From Opitutaceae bacterium (GTDB lineage: Bacteria; Verrucomicrobiota; Verrucomicrobiia; Opitutales; Opitutaceae), in assembly GCA_005787865.1 (NCBI GenBank), contig SXZN01000202.1, positions 1-11,868 of the forward strand: a stretch of DNA of 11,868 bases, written 5' to 3'. The notes beneath the pieces were generated by a model, which saw nothing but the letters and a program-made list of their open reading frames with translations, was not told where the DNA came from and did no database searches. Position numbers and translations under genes: made by a program. Below are positions 5,328 through 11,868 of the stretch, in pieces (the stretch's first letter is position 1; each line of letters starts with the position of its first letter).

Positions 5328-7120
5328 GCTTTCATTCGCCCCATCTCCTCTGGCTGCTCGCCCCCTTGCTCCTGCTTTTTTCGTGGGAACTCGCGCGGCA
5401 TACGGCGCGCGCGGCCACAAATTGGCCCAACATTGCGCGCGCTTGGGCCGGAGCCTTTGAAGTTTCTCTCGGGGCCAAACACACCACCGCCGAAACTCGC
5501 CCCCGCCTCTGGCTCTGGTTTGGTTTGGCCCTTTGCCTCATTGCCTTGGCCCGACCGCAATGGGGCCTAATCGAGGAGCAGGTGTTTGACCAATCGCGAG
5601 AAGTCCTCATTGCGGTCGACCTTTCTCGCTCGATGCTCGCCGCCGATGTTAAGCCCTCCCGCCTCGACCGCAGCAAATTGCTCATTCAATCGCTGCTCGA
5701 CGGCCTCAAGGGCGAGCGCGTGGGCCTCGTGCTTTTTGCCGGTACCGCTTTTTTGCAAAGCCCGCTGAGCTCTGATTATGAAATTTTGCGGGAATTTCTG
5801 CCGGCGATGAATCCAGATTATTTACCGGAAGGGGGCTCGAACTATAAAGCGATGCTGGAAACTTCCATGCAGGCCTTCGGTACTTCTACCGCTGATCGCT
5901 ATCTGATCATCTTGAGCGATGGCGAAAGTACAGACGAGGATTGGAAAAGTTTAACCGATCCATTGAAGCAAAAAGGTATTCGCGTCATCGGCTTGGGCGT
6001 CGGCACCACCGCCGGATCCTTCATCACCGACGCGGGGGGAAGTTTTATCAAAGATGAGCGCGGCGCCGTCGTGCTCTCGCGCTTGAACAGCGCCACGTTG
6101 CAAGAATTGGCCCAAGTAACCGGTGGCGCCTACACGGATGCCAGCGCGTGGGTTGATCTAGCGGGCTTACTGAAAAAAACGGTGGAAGCGGGTCGCAAAG
6201 GCGAGTTCTCGGAGAAAAATGCTGCGCGCCTCATGGAACGCTACCAGTGGTTTCTCGTCCCGGGGGTGCTCCTGCTCCTCATCAGTTTTTGGGCAGAATT
6301 TCCCGTGCGTCCCCGGGAGCGCGCCTTGCCGCTCGGCCCGCATCGGGGCCGGGCAGTCGCGCCAGTCACCGCGGCCCTGCTCATGCTTTTTCTAGCTATG
6401 GCGCCTGCGCCTTCCGTCTACGCAGCGGAAGGCAGCCAAGACACCCTGGCCCAACCGCTCGTCACGGCCGTCGCGCGCTTAGCTGAAAATAATACCTTAG
6501 CGGCGAGTGATTGCGCTGAGCTAGCGCAGACCACGATCACTTACGGCCAACGGGTAAAAACCGCGCAACAACACCCCCCAGAAAATGTTGTGCGGGATGC
6601 GCTGCAAGCGGTGGCCCTCGGGGAAAAACTCGCCGGCCAGGCGGCCGACTGGCCCCACTTACGGCAGGAGTTAGAGGCCTTGCTTAAAAAAGAGGAGCCG
6701 CCGCCGGAAGACAAAAAGCAACAAGACCAGGATAAGAAGAAACAGGATCAGCAATCCAAACAGGAGCAGAAAAAAGACCAATCAGCGCCACAGGAGCAGC
6801 AGAAATCTGACCAGGAAAAATCGGATCAGCCACCGCCAGCCGAGCCGCCGCCACCCCAAGACAAGGACGCTTTCGGCGATATGCAGGAGCCGAAAAATCC
6901 GCCGCCAGAAAAGAAATCAACTCCGCCCCCGCCGCCACCGGGGACGCAAAAAGTCGGCGGCCAACAGGATAAAAAGCCTGACGACCAGCTCCAAGATCCG
7001 GAGCTCGCCATGCCGCTTCAGAAGCTCGAACAAGTTCGCAACCAAGATTCTCCCGCCAAGCTGCAACAACTCATGCAAGGCCAACCGCAAAAGCCCAAAG
7101 CCAAGGGTAAGGATTGGTAA
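5324..7120 (+). CDS. batB: BatB-like VWA protein fused to BatC-like tail
   Basis: The 598-residue product begins like BatA/BatB (MSFHSPHLLWLLAPLLLL) with helices at about 8-20 and 62-76, then ALARPQW. The VWA domain follows with MIDAS Asp99-x-Ser101-x-Ser103, Ser172 in GGSNYKAM where Thr is commoner, and Asp199 in ILSDGES. A third helix lies at about 308-324. Ordinary BatB proteins end soon after this. Here an Arg-rich stretch (327-344) leads to a fourth hydrophobic segment (346-366) ending SVYA|AEG, which looks like a signal peptide. A helical domain (about 370-456) comes next, then about 105 residues rich in Lys, Gln, Asp, Glu and Pro (455-560), and a conserved-looking end: LEQVRNQDSPAKLQQLM (568-584) closing in KDW. 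The tail resembles secreted, charge-rich BatC proteins, but I see no clear TPR. TTG start; the 3' end almost touches batD. Confidence 0.9.
   Translation: MSFHSPHLLWLLAPLLLLFSWELARHTARAATNWPNIARAWAGAFEVSLGAKHTTAETRPRLWLWFGLALCLIALARPQWGLIEEQVFDQSREVLIAVDLSRSMLAADVKPSRLDRSKLLIQSLLDGLKGERVGLVLFAGTAFLQSPLSSDYEILREFLPAMNPDYLPEGGSNYKAMLETSMQAFGTSTADRYLIILSDGESTDEDWKSLTDPLKQKGIRVIGLGVGTTAGSFITDAGGSFIKDERGAVVLSRLNSATLQELAQVTGGAYTDASAWVDLAGLLKKTVEAGRKGEFSEKNAARLMERYQWFLVPGVLLLLISFWAEFPVRPRERALPLGPHRGRAVAPVTAALLMLFLAMAPAPSVYAAEGSQDTLAQPLVTAVARLAENNTLAASDCAELAQTTITYGQRVKTAQQHPPENVVRDALQAVALGEKLAGQAADWPHLRQELEALLKKEEPPPEDKKQQDQDKKKQDQQSKQEQKKDQSAPQEQQKSDQEKSDQPPPAEPPPPQDKDAFGDMQEPKNPPPEKKSTPPPPPPGTQKVGGQQDKKPDDQLQDPELAMPLQKLEQVRNQDSPAKLQQLMQGQPQKPKAKGKDW
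6359..6424 (+). other. Internal signal-peptide-like segment in BatB
   Basis: Residues 346-367 of BatB form a hydrophobic core (TAALLMLFLAMAP) preceded by a basic stretch (RPHRG-type region, 329-343) and ended by SVYA before AEG, an A-x-A-like cleavage pattern. It probably marks the join between BatB and a once separate, exported BatC-like protein. Whether it is now cleaved or stays as a membrane anchor cannot be told from sequence. Confidence 0.55.
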
Positions 7121-7125
7121 TTCCC

Positions 7126-9738
7126 ATGCACCGTATCATCGCCCGCTTTATCTCTGCCTTCGTCGCCAGCTGCTCACGGGTGATCACCCCATCGCCGTCA
7201 CGTCAGCTGACGGCCATCAGCTTGCTCATACTGCTCGCCGCCTCCAGCAACGCTGGCGCGCAATCCGTGCGCTGGGATCCGCCGGGTGGACAACTCGGCT
7301 TTAATCAGGTTTCGCAAGTCGCCCTGACCTTTGAAGACTGCGAGCCCGACGGCGACCCCAGCTTGCCTAAGGTTGATGGTCTCGCTTTTGGCCAGCCCTC
7401 CCAGAGCTCGGAAACCAGCGTGGTTAATTTCCATGTCACGAGTCGCTTCTCGCTAAACTATCCGGTTCGCCCCACCAAGCGCGCGAGTATCGTCATTCCT
7501 GCTTTTGAAATTAAAACCGACAAAGGAAATCTCCGCGTGGCCGCCGCCTCGTTCAACGTCGGCGACGCCACCGTGGGTAATGCGGGCACCGGCCCGGCGC
7601 TCGATGAAGTGGCATCGGCCAAATTGACGACGATAAAAAATAATTTCTGGGTCGGTGAAGTTTTTCCCATCACTTATAATCTCAACGTTGTTCGGCGTTA
7701 CTTCCATTCACTCGCGACCAATGTTGAATGGCCCGCAACGCCGCTGGTGGCCGAGGATTGGAGCAAGCCCGATCCGAGCGAGATGCTCATCCGCGGCGAA
7801 CGGCGCGTAGTTTCCACCCAAACGACGCGCGCTTATGCCAAACAGGCCGGCCGCAGTACGCTCAAGCCTGCTACGCAAATGGTTAATCTGATGGTTGGCA
7901 CCACCGGCTTTGGTCTTTTCTCGCAAGCCACGGTCGAACAACGCGCCCTTCAATCCAGTCCCCAGGATATTACGATTCAAGCGCTGCCGCCGAGCCCGGC
8001 CAATTTTTCCGGGGCAGTGGGCCAATTTACCTTCACCGCTAAAGTCGTGCCGACCTCCGCCGCGATCGGTGAGCCCGTTACCTGGACCATCGAATTGGCT
8101 GGAATCGGCAACTGGCCCGATATTACCGGCCTGCCCTCGCGAGAGGTTTCCAGTGAATTTCAAGTCGTTCAGCCAAAATCTAAACGCACCATGAAAGAGG
8201 GCGCCTTGTTCGAAGGCGGACTCAGTGAGGATGTCGTGCTCGTGCCGAGCCGTCCGGGATCCTATAAATTGAAGCCAGTTAATTTCACCTATTTTGATCC
8301 CCAAGCCGGCGCCTATAAAACAATCACGAGCGAACCGGTGACCATAACGATCACCGCGGGAGCGCCGGAGACCCCGGCGCGCTCCAACCCGGGCGCGCCC
8401 GTCCAATTTTCACTTAACCCGACAGCGGCGGCTACCCCCGCACTGCCCACCGCCACGCCACCCGTGCCGCCCGAGAATCTGCCGCGGGATCCGCTCGCAG
8501 ATCCCCGCCTAGGCGGAGTGCCCTTCCGCCCTGATAACTTCTGGATCGTGGCCGCGGCTCCCGCCGTCGGCATCATCCTGATCGCGTGGCTCAGTCTCGC
8601 GGCCCTCCGCTCCCGCGCGACAGATCCTCAGCGTCATCGCCGCCTAGCTCGCGCCCAACTCGCCGCGGCCTTAGCGGAACTTCGCACTACGAACGGCCCG
8701 CTGCCGGACAGTTCCGCCCTACGCTCTTGGCAGCAGCAGGCGGCCGCCTTGTGGGAAATACCGCACGCGGCACCCGGCACCCCGCTTCTGCAGGCCAGCA
8801 TCGTCGCCCACGCACAGGGCGGCGCGACTGCTCCTGACTGGGCCTCCCTCTGGATCGAAGCCGATCGGGCCTTACATAGTCGCGAGCCCAGCCTGCCCGC
8901 CGACTGGTTAACCCGAGCTGAAACCGCTCTGCAAAAAGTTCGCGTACCGGGCTGGGCGCCCTTCTCACTTTTTGGCCTGCGCAATTTATTACCTTTTGTT
9001 TTTAGCCTAACCCTGATGCTGGCGCCGCTCGCGGCTCAGGCGGACAGCGCGACTGAAGCCTATAAGCGGGGAGATTTTCCGGCCGCGGAAACCGGCTGGC
9101 GTAACACGATCACGTCCACGCCAAACGATTGGACGGCCCGCCATAATCTCGGACTCGCGCTCGGCCAACAAGACCGCTGGGCCGAAGCCACCGCCCACTG
9201 GACGAGTGCCTTTCTGCTGAACTCACGCGCAGAAACCACGCGCTGGGATCTAACCCTCGGCCTACAACGCTCCGGCTTGGCCCCCGCCGCGCTCGTTAAT
9301 CTCGCCCGCGGCGAAGGTCGCTCCCGTCTCGCTCGCTACGCCACCCCCGCGGAATGGCAGCTCAGCCTCATCGGGGCCGCGCTGTTGCTCGCCGCCGCCC
9401 TCAGCGGATTACTCCTGCATGGTTATCAGCGGATCGGCGCTTGGGCCAAACCCGCCGCGCTCACGGCCAGTTTATTAGCCGTGCTGCTGGCCGCTGTGGC
9501 CACGCTCAGTCTCCATACTTACGGTCCACTCGCTCATCCTGAGGCGGCTTTTGTTTGGCAGGCATCTGTACTCCGGAGCGTGCCCACGGAAGCTGATACA
9601 ACCCAGAAGACTTCCCCGCTTTCCGCTGGGTCGATTGCGGTCGCGGAAAAAACTTTTCTCGGCTGGACGAAGCTCAGTTTCCCCGGTGGACAAACCGGCT
9701 GGGTTCGCACGACGGATCTAATTCCCCTGTATCGGTAA
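7126..9738 (+). CDS. batD: BatD-like protein fused to BatE-like TPR/SH3 module
   Basis: The 870-residue product starts with a long signal peptide (core about 28-44, cleavage near AGA|QS). BatD-type beta-sandwich regions follow to about 410, then a Pro/Ala linker (411-468) and a helix (472-494). A basic helical, probably cytosolic stretch covers 500-607. A second hydrophobic segment (617-637) ends APLAAQA|DS. Two TPR-like repeats (644-668 and 669-702), a pair of helices (about 745-766 and 777-796) and an SH3-like end (806-870, with LGWTKLSFPGGQTGWV) complete it. TPR, two helices and SH3 is the order of a free-standing BatE, so this is read as BatD-BatE in one chain. The ATG at 7126 was chosen; an in-frame TTG at 7114, overlapping the batB end, would add four residues and has AAGGG six bases upstream. 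It ends the operon. Confidence 0.88.
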   Translation: MHRIIARFISAFVASCSRVITPSPSRQLTAISLLILLAASSNAGAQSVRWDPPGGQLGFNQVSQVALTFEDCEPDGDPSLPKVDGLAFGQPSQSSETSVVNFHVTSRFSLNYPVRPTKRASIVIPAFEIKTDKGNLRVAAASFNVGDATVGNAGTGPALDEVASAKLTTIKNNFWVGEVFPITYNLNVVRRYFHSLATNVEWPATPLVAEDWSKPDPSEMLIRGERRVVSTQTTRAYAKQAGRSTLKPATQMVNLMVGTTGFGLFSQATVEQRALQSSPQDITIQALPPSPANFSGAVGQFTFTAKVVPTSAAIGEPVTWTIELAGIGNWPDITGLPSREVSSEFQVVQPKSKRTMKEGALFEGGLSEDVVLVPSRPGSYKLKPVNFTYFDPQAGAYKTITSEPVTITITAGAPETPARSNPGAPVQFSLNPTAAATPALPTATPPVPPENLPRDPLADPRLGGVPFRPDNFWIVAAAPAVGIILIAWLSLAALRSRATDPQRHRRLARAQLAAALAELRTTNGPLPDSSALRSWQQQAAALWEIPHAAPGTPLLQASIVAHAQGGATAPDWASLWIEADRALHSREPSLPADWLTRAETALQKVRVPGWAPFSLFGLRNLLPFVFSLTLMLAPLAAQADSATEAYKRGDFPAAETGWRNTITSTPNDWTARHNLGLALGQQDRWAEATAHWTSAFLLNSRAETTRWDLTLGLQRSGLAPAALVNLARGEGRSRLARYATPAEWQLSLIGAALLLAAALSGLLLHGYQRIGAWAKPAALTASLLAVLLAAVATLSLHTYGPLAHPEAAFVWQASVLRSVPTEADTTQKTSPLSAGSIAVAEKTFLGWTKLSFPGGQTGWVRTTDLIPLYR
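8974..9042 (+). other. Internal signal-peptide-like segment in BatD
   Basis: Residues 617-639 of BatD read GLRNLLPFVFSLTLMLAPLA followed by AQA and then DSATEAYKRGDF, the start of the TPR region. This has the hydrophobic core and A-x-A ending of an export signal and sits exactly where a separate BatE protein would begin. It probably now serves as a transmembrane segment leading the TPR domain into the periplasm. Confidence 0.6.
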
Positions 9739-9768
9739 AATTCCACCTCAGGAATTCAGCTAGCCCGA

Positions 9769-9796
9769 GGCTCCTCGCCGCCCGGGGGGAAGAGCC
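9769..9796. terminator. Possible imperfect hairpin between convergent genes
   Basis: GGCTC (9769-9773) can pair with GAGCC (9792-9796), with further interrupted pairing across a GC-rich centre. It lies in the 64-base gap between the batD stop and the stop of the minus-strand LOG gene, where a two-way terminator would be expected. No T-run follows on either strand, so support is weak. Confidence 0.25.
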
Positions 9797-9802
9797 GACC
9801 GC

Positions 9803-10384
9803 TCATCGCGTGTTAAACCATTTAGCGTCACCCGGCTGATAGCTCCACCCATCGAGTAGCGGGAAAATCTCTTCAACCGTATGCGCGACCGCATATTTAC
9901 CCCGGATCGTAGCGTGCATAAATTTCTCGGCGACGATGCGCTCGAAGAGCCGCAACAGATCATCATAATAACCCTCTTGGTTCAGAATGATAATCGGTTT
10001 CTGCAAGGTCTCGAGATGGGCCAGGGTGAGGATTTCCAATAATTCCTCGAGCGTACCCCATCCGCCCGGCAGCGCCAGAAACGCATCGGCGCGGGTTTCC
10101 ATCAGCAGCTTGCGCTCCCGCATGGTAATAACGGATATGAGTTCATCCGCTTCCGTGAAAGCCAACTCCCGCGCCTTCATAAATTCCGGAATCACGCCGA
10201 CCACCCGCCCACCCCCAGCTTTGACCGACCGCGCGACCGTGCCCATCAACCCCGTCTTGCCCCCACCGTAAATCAACCCCCACTCGCGCTGGGCCATGGC
10301 CGCACCCAATGCCGCCGCGACCGCGAAATATTTAGGATCCACGCGATCACTCGAGGCACAATAGACACACAAGGACTTTTGCAT
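9803..10384 (-). CDS. TIGR00730/LOG-family phosphoribohydrolase
   Basis: This 193-residue Rossmann-fold protein is a typical LOG family member. The N-terminus has the VYCASS strand, the GGGKTGLMG loop is at 40-48, the MRERK helix at 88-92, and the nucleotide-binding PGGWGTLEE motif at 106-114. LOG proteins hydrolyse nucleoside 5'-monophosphates such as cytokinin ribosides or AMP to the base and ribose 5-phosphate. In bacteria without cytokinin signalling the role is usually nucleotide salvage or unknown. The ATG at 10384 gives the standard start; a GTG at 10402 would add MVLKLG without family support. The length is normal and the catalytic Arg and Glu region is intact. It is convergent with the bat operon and divergent from the tRNA synthetase gene. 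Confidence 0.92.
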   Translation of the reverse strand: MQKSLCVYCASSDRVDPKYFAVAAALGAAMAQREWGLIYGGGKTGLMGTVARSVKAGGGRVVGVIPEFMKARELAFTEADELISVITMRERKLLMETRADAFLALPGGWGTLEELLEILTLAHLETLQKPIIILNQEGYYDDLLRLFERIVAEKFMHATIRGKYAVAHTVEEIFPLLDGWSYQPGDAKWFNTR

Positions 10385-10433
10385 GCCTAATTTTAAAACC
10401 ACTCAGGCAGACTAATCAGCATAATTTTTTCGG

Positions 10434-10458
10434 TCGGCGGCCCGCCGAATTTCTTTTT
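10434..10458 (+). terminator. Intrinsic-terminator-like hairpin upstream of gluQ
   Basis: TCGGCGGCCCGCCGA (10434-10448) folds into a six-base-pair GC stem with a three-base loop and is followed by ATTTCTTTTT (10449-10458). It has terminator form on the plus strand, but no plus-strand gene lies upstream. It could stop antisense reading of the LOG gene, or act as a leader attenuator for the synthetase gene 58 bases downstream. The remaining 132-base divergent gap must hold promoters for both neighbours; I see no convincing -35/-10 pair. Confidence 0.45.
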
Positions 10459-10516
10459 CGTCATTTTTGCGCTTTTGGTGGCCAATCCATTCCCGCAAAT
10501 TAGCCTAAGAACTAGC

Positions 10517-11347
10517 ATGGCCACCCCAGCTCCAGTCTACCGCGGTCGGCTCGCGCCCTCTCCCACTGGCCTCCTCCACCTGGGCCACGCCAAAACTTTT
10601 TGGACGGCACAGGCACGGGCGCAGGCCGCGGGAGGTCATCTCCTGTTGCGCAACGACGATCTCGATGCGGGGCGCTGTCGGCCAGAGTTTGTCGCAGCCA
10701 TGACCGAGGATCTTGCCTGGCTCGGCCTGCACTGGGTCGAACCCATGATTACCCAAAGCCAGCGGCGCTCGCTCTACCGGGCGGCGTTGGTCCAGTTACA
10801 TGCCGGCGGCTTCATTTATCCCTGCACCCGCTCACGGCGCGATGTCCTCGCGGCCATCAGTGCTCCCCATGACACGGACGAAACCGATGAGCCCGTTTTC
10901 CCGCGTGAATTTCGGCCTGCCACTTCCACGCCGCTCCCCCCGCTCACGGAACCCGTCACAACAAATTGGCGTTTTCGCGTGCCCGATGGCGAAGAATTAA
11001 TTTTTACGGACGGCCAAAGTGGCGCACACCGCGCCCTCGCCGGCCGCGACTTCGGTGATTTTCTTGTCTGGCGAAAAGATGATCTCCCGAGCTACCAACT
11101 CGCGTGCGTCGTTGATGATGCCGCGCTGAACATTACCGAGGTCGTGCGGGGCGAGGACCTACGCCAGTCTACTTTTCGCCAACTCTTAATTTACCGGGCC
11201 TTAAAACTTAACGCCCCCGCATTTTACCACTGCCCCTTAATCACCGATGAACGCGGCGTGCGCTTAGCCAAACGCCATGACGCGCTCGCTCTGCGCACCC
11301 TGCGCACCGCCGGCCACACGGCAGCAGATGTTCGCGCCAACTGGTAA
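10517..11347 (+). CDS. gluQ: Glutamyl-Q tRNA(Asp) synthetase
   Basis: The 276-residue product is a GluRS-like catalytic domain without an anticodon-binding domain, the hallmark of GluQ-RS. It carries RGRLAPSPTGLLHLGHA with the HIGH-type motif HLGH at 21-24, a DDLD..R segment (47-53), the LPSYQLACVVDD and EVVRGEDL motifs (190-201, 208-215), and RLAKRHDAL (249-257) in place of KMSKS. It would activate glutamate and attach it to queuosine in tRNA(Asp), a modification reaction rather than normal charging. The usual zinc motif is degraded: YPCTRSR keeps Cys103 but has Arg at the expected second Cys, and no later paired Cys is visible. A TTG at 10475 would add 14 residues without family support, so the ATG is preferred. 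Absence of the zinc ligands is known in some family members and need not mean loss of function. Confidence 0.92.
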   Translation: MATPAPVYRGRLAPSPTGLLHLGHAKTFWTAQARAQAAGGHLLLRNDDLDAGRCRPEFVAAMTEDLAWLGLHWVEPMITQSQRRSLYRAALVQLHAGGFIYPCTRSRRDVLAAISAPHDTDETDEPVFPREFRPATSTPLPPLTEPVTTNWRFRVPDGEELIFTDGQSGAHRALAGRDFGDFLVWRKDDLPSYQLACVVDDAALNITEVVRGEDLRQSTFRQLLIYRALKLNAPAFYHCPLITDERGVRLAKRHDALALRTLRTAGHTAADVRANW

Positions 11348-11367
11348 CCCAGCCTCAGCCTCAAGAA

Positions 11368-11385
11368 GGACGTTATTGAGCGTCC
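11368..11385 (+). terminator. Weak hairpin after gluQ
   Basis: GGACG (11368-11372) and CGTCC (11381-11385) enclose an eight-base loop, 20 bases after the gluQ stop. No T-run follows. It may be a weak terminator or a hairpin belonging to the left part of the IS91-type element; sequence alone does not separate these. Confidence 0.22.
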
Positions 11386-11408
11386 GTGCGATCCCGATCC
11401 GCCTTGCC

Positions 11409-11414
11409 TATAAT
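11409..11414 (+). promoter_or_regulatory. Consensus -10 box before the transposase
   Basis: TATAAT at 11409-11414 matches the -10 consensus exactly and lies 59 bases upstream of the transposase ATG. No good -35 element is found at the usual 16-18-base spacing; the nearest TTGAGC (11376-11381) is too far. It is therefore a tentative promoter only. Confidence 0.3.
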
Positions 11415-11473
11415 CGATCAATGATTGAACCTATTTATTCAGGGCTGGGCCGACCTGCTACTCGCCGTCGCCC

Positions 11474-11868
11474 ATGGTATGCCGTCGTTATCGCCCGCGC
11501 CAACCCCGCGCTAATCCTCTCTGGCAATTATTTCGAGCCCATTGGCCCGCACTCAGTTCAGCTCCCCGCTGGGCAAGTTACCGCGCCACCGTGGCCTCAT
11601 TTTTGCGTTGCGGAGATCTGCAAGCGGGCTTTGTGCGCTTTCAATGCCCTGACTGTGATCACGAATTCCTCCTCGCCTTCACCTGCAAACAACGCGGCCT
11701 GTGCGCGAGCTGTCATCAGCGTCGCATCCTGATCGAGAGTGCCTTCATCGCTGATACTGTCTGCGCCCCCGTCCCTCATCGGCACATAGTTCTCACCGTA
11801 CCCCGCCTTCTCCGGCCACTGTTTTTTCGCAACCGTTCGCTACTGAGTGAACTTTACCTCGCCGCGCA
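11474..11868 (+). CDS. IS91-type transposase, 3' end outside window
   Basis: The frame starting with ATG at 11474 stays open to the right edge (131 codons plus two bases). It opens MVCRRYRPRQPRANPLWQLF, matching the YRPRxPRATPLY-type N-terminus of IS91-family transposases. The zinc-binding region follows: Cys58-x2-Cys61, then FLLAFTCKQRGLCASCHQRR with Cys71, Cys77 and Cys80, and then VPHRHIVLTVPRLLRPLFFR, all typical of this family. The missing part would carry the HUH/Y2-type nicking domain for rolling-circle transposition. The frame has a stop at 11426-11428 and no other good start before 11474. No Shine-Dalgarno site is seen. It lies 126 bases after gluQ in the same direction. Whether the element is intact depends on sequence beyond the window. 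Confidence 0.85.
   Translation, partial: MVCRRYRPRQPRANPLWQLFRAHWPALSSAPRWASYRATVASFLRCGDLQAGFVRFQCPDCDHEFLLAFTCKQRGLCASCHQRRILIESAFIADTVCAPVPHRHIVLTVPRLLRPLFFRNRSLLSELYLAA
11474..11868 (+). mobile_element. IS91-family insertion element (left part)
   Basis: The element is inferred from the transposase coding sequence. Its left end must lie in 11348-11473, between the gluQ stop and the transposase start, but IS91-type elements lack inverted terminal repeats and make no target duplication, so the boundary cannot be placed from this side alone. The coordinates given cover only the visible transposase part. Confidence 0.6.

Noticed and set aside
6686..7003. Lys/Gln/Pro-rich DNA in batB as a tandem repeat array
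   Set aside because: The residues are biased and locally repetitive, but I see no regular DNA repeat unit. It is better described as a low-complexity linker.
7708..8406. 232-residue minus-strand open frame opposite batD
   Set aside because: It is Arg/Gly-rich with no domain pattern and lies wholly within batD, so it is read as a shadow.
11427..11430. GAAC tetranucleotide as an IS91 target-site mark
   Set aside because: GAAC is a known IS91 target but is expected at the ori end, beyond the transposase 3' end. A four-base match here carries no weight.
11277..11732. Closed 151-residue reading frame across the gluQ end
   Set aside because: It overlaps gluQ in another frame and then runs out of frame with the recognisable IS91-type transposase; its residues match no family pattern I know.

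Overview
The window is GC-rich (roughly 60% by eye), densely coded bacterial DNA. Most genes look like ordinary chromosomal housekeeping or envelope genes. The mix of a TIGR03067-type protein, a moxR/DUF58/bat operon and start sites with little Shine-Dalgarno sequence suggests a Verrucomicrobiota (Opitutales-like) or related PVC-group organism. That assignment is inferred from family content, not from a marker gene.

Layout. The left part (1-2006) holds four small unrelated genes: a TIGR03067-domain protein, a MOSC-domain protein with a GTG start, a 92-residue two-helix membrane protein of unknown function, and, on the minus strand, a GGQ-domain release-factor-like ribosome-rescue protein. A 241-base divergent spacer (2007-2247) then precedes the main feature, a five-gene operon at 2248-9738: moxR (AAA+ ATPase), DUF58, batA, batB and batD. 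The last three are tightly packed. batB starts at a TTG that overlaps the batA stop codon and has a good GGAG ribosome site. batD starts 5 bases after batB ends. The right part holds a LOG/TIGR00730 phosphoribohydrolase on the minus strand, a glutamyl-Q tRNA(Asp) synthetase, and the N-terminal third or so of an IS91-type transposase that runs off the right edge.

How the operon works together. MoxR-type ATPases and VWA proteins encoded together form chaperone-like or assembly systems. The bat version is linked to aerotolerance and envelope stress in some bacteria, but its molecular role is unsettled. Here the usual separate batC and batE genes are missing. Their counterparts appear to be fused to the C-termini of BatB and BatD. 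At each junction a stretch that looks like a former signal peptide (basic n-region, hydrophobic core, A-x-A-like end) now sits inside the protein, where it could act as an extra membrane segment. A positive-inside reading places both VWA domains, the BatC-like tail, the BatD beta domains, the TPRs and the SH3-like domain on the periplasmic side. Only MoxR, DUF58 and one helical BatD segment would be in the cytosol. This compacted architecture is the most interesting thing in the window. I found no CRISPR array, tRNA, rRNA or phage module. No gap exceeds 300 bases.
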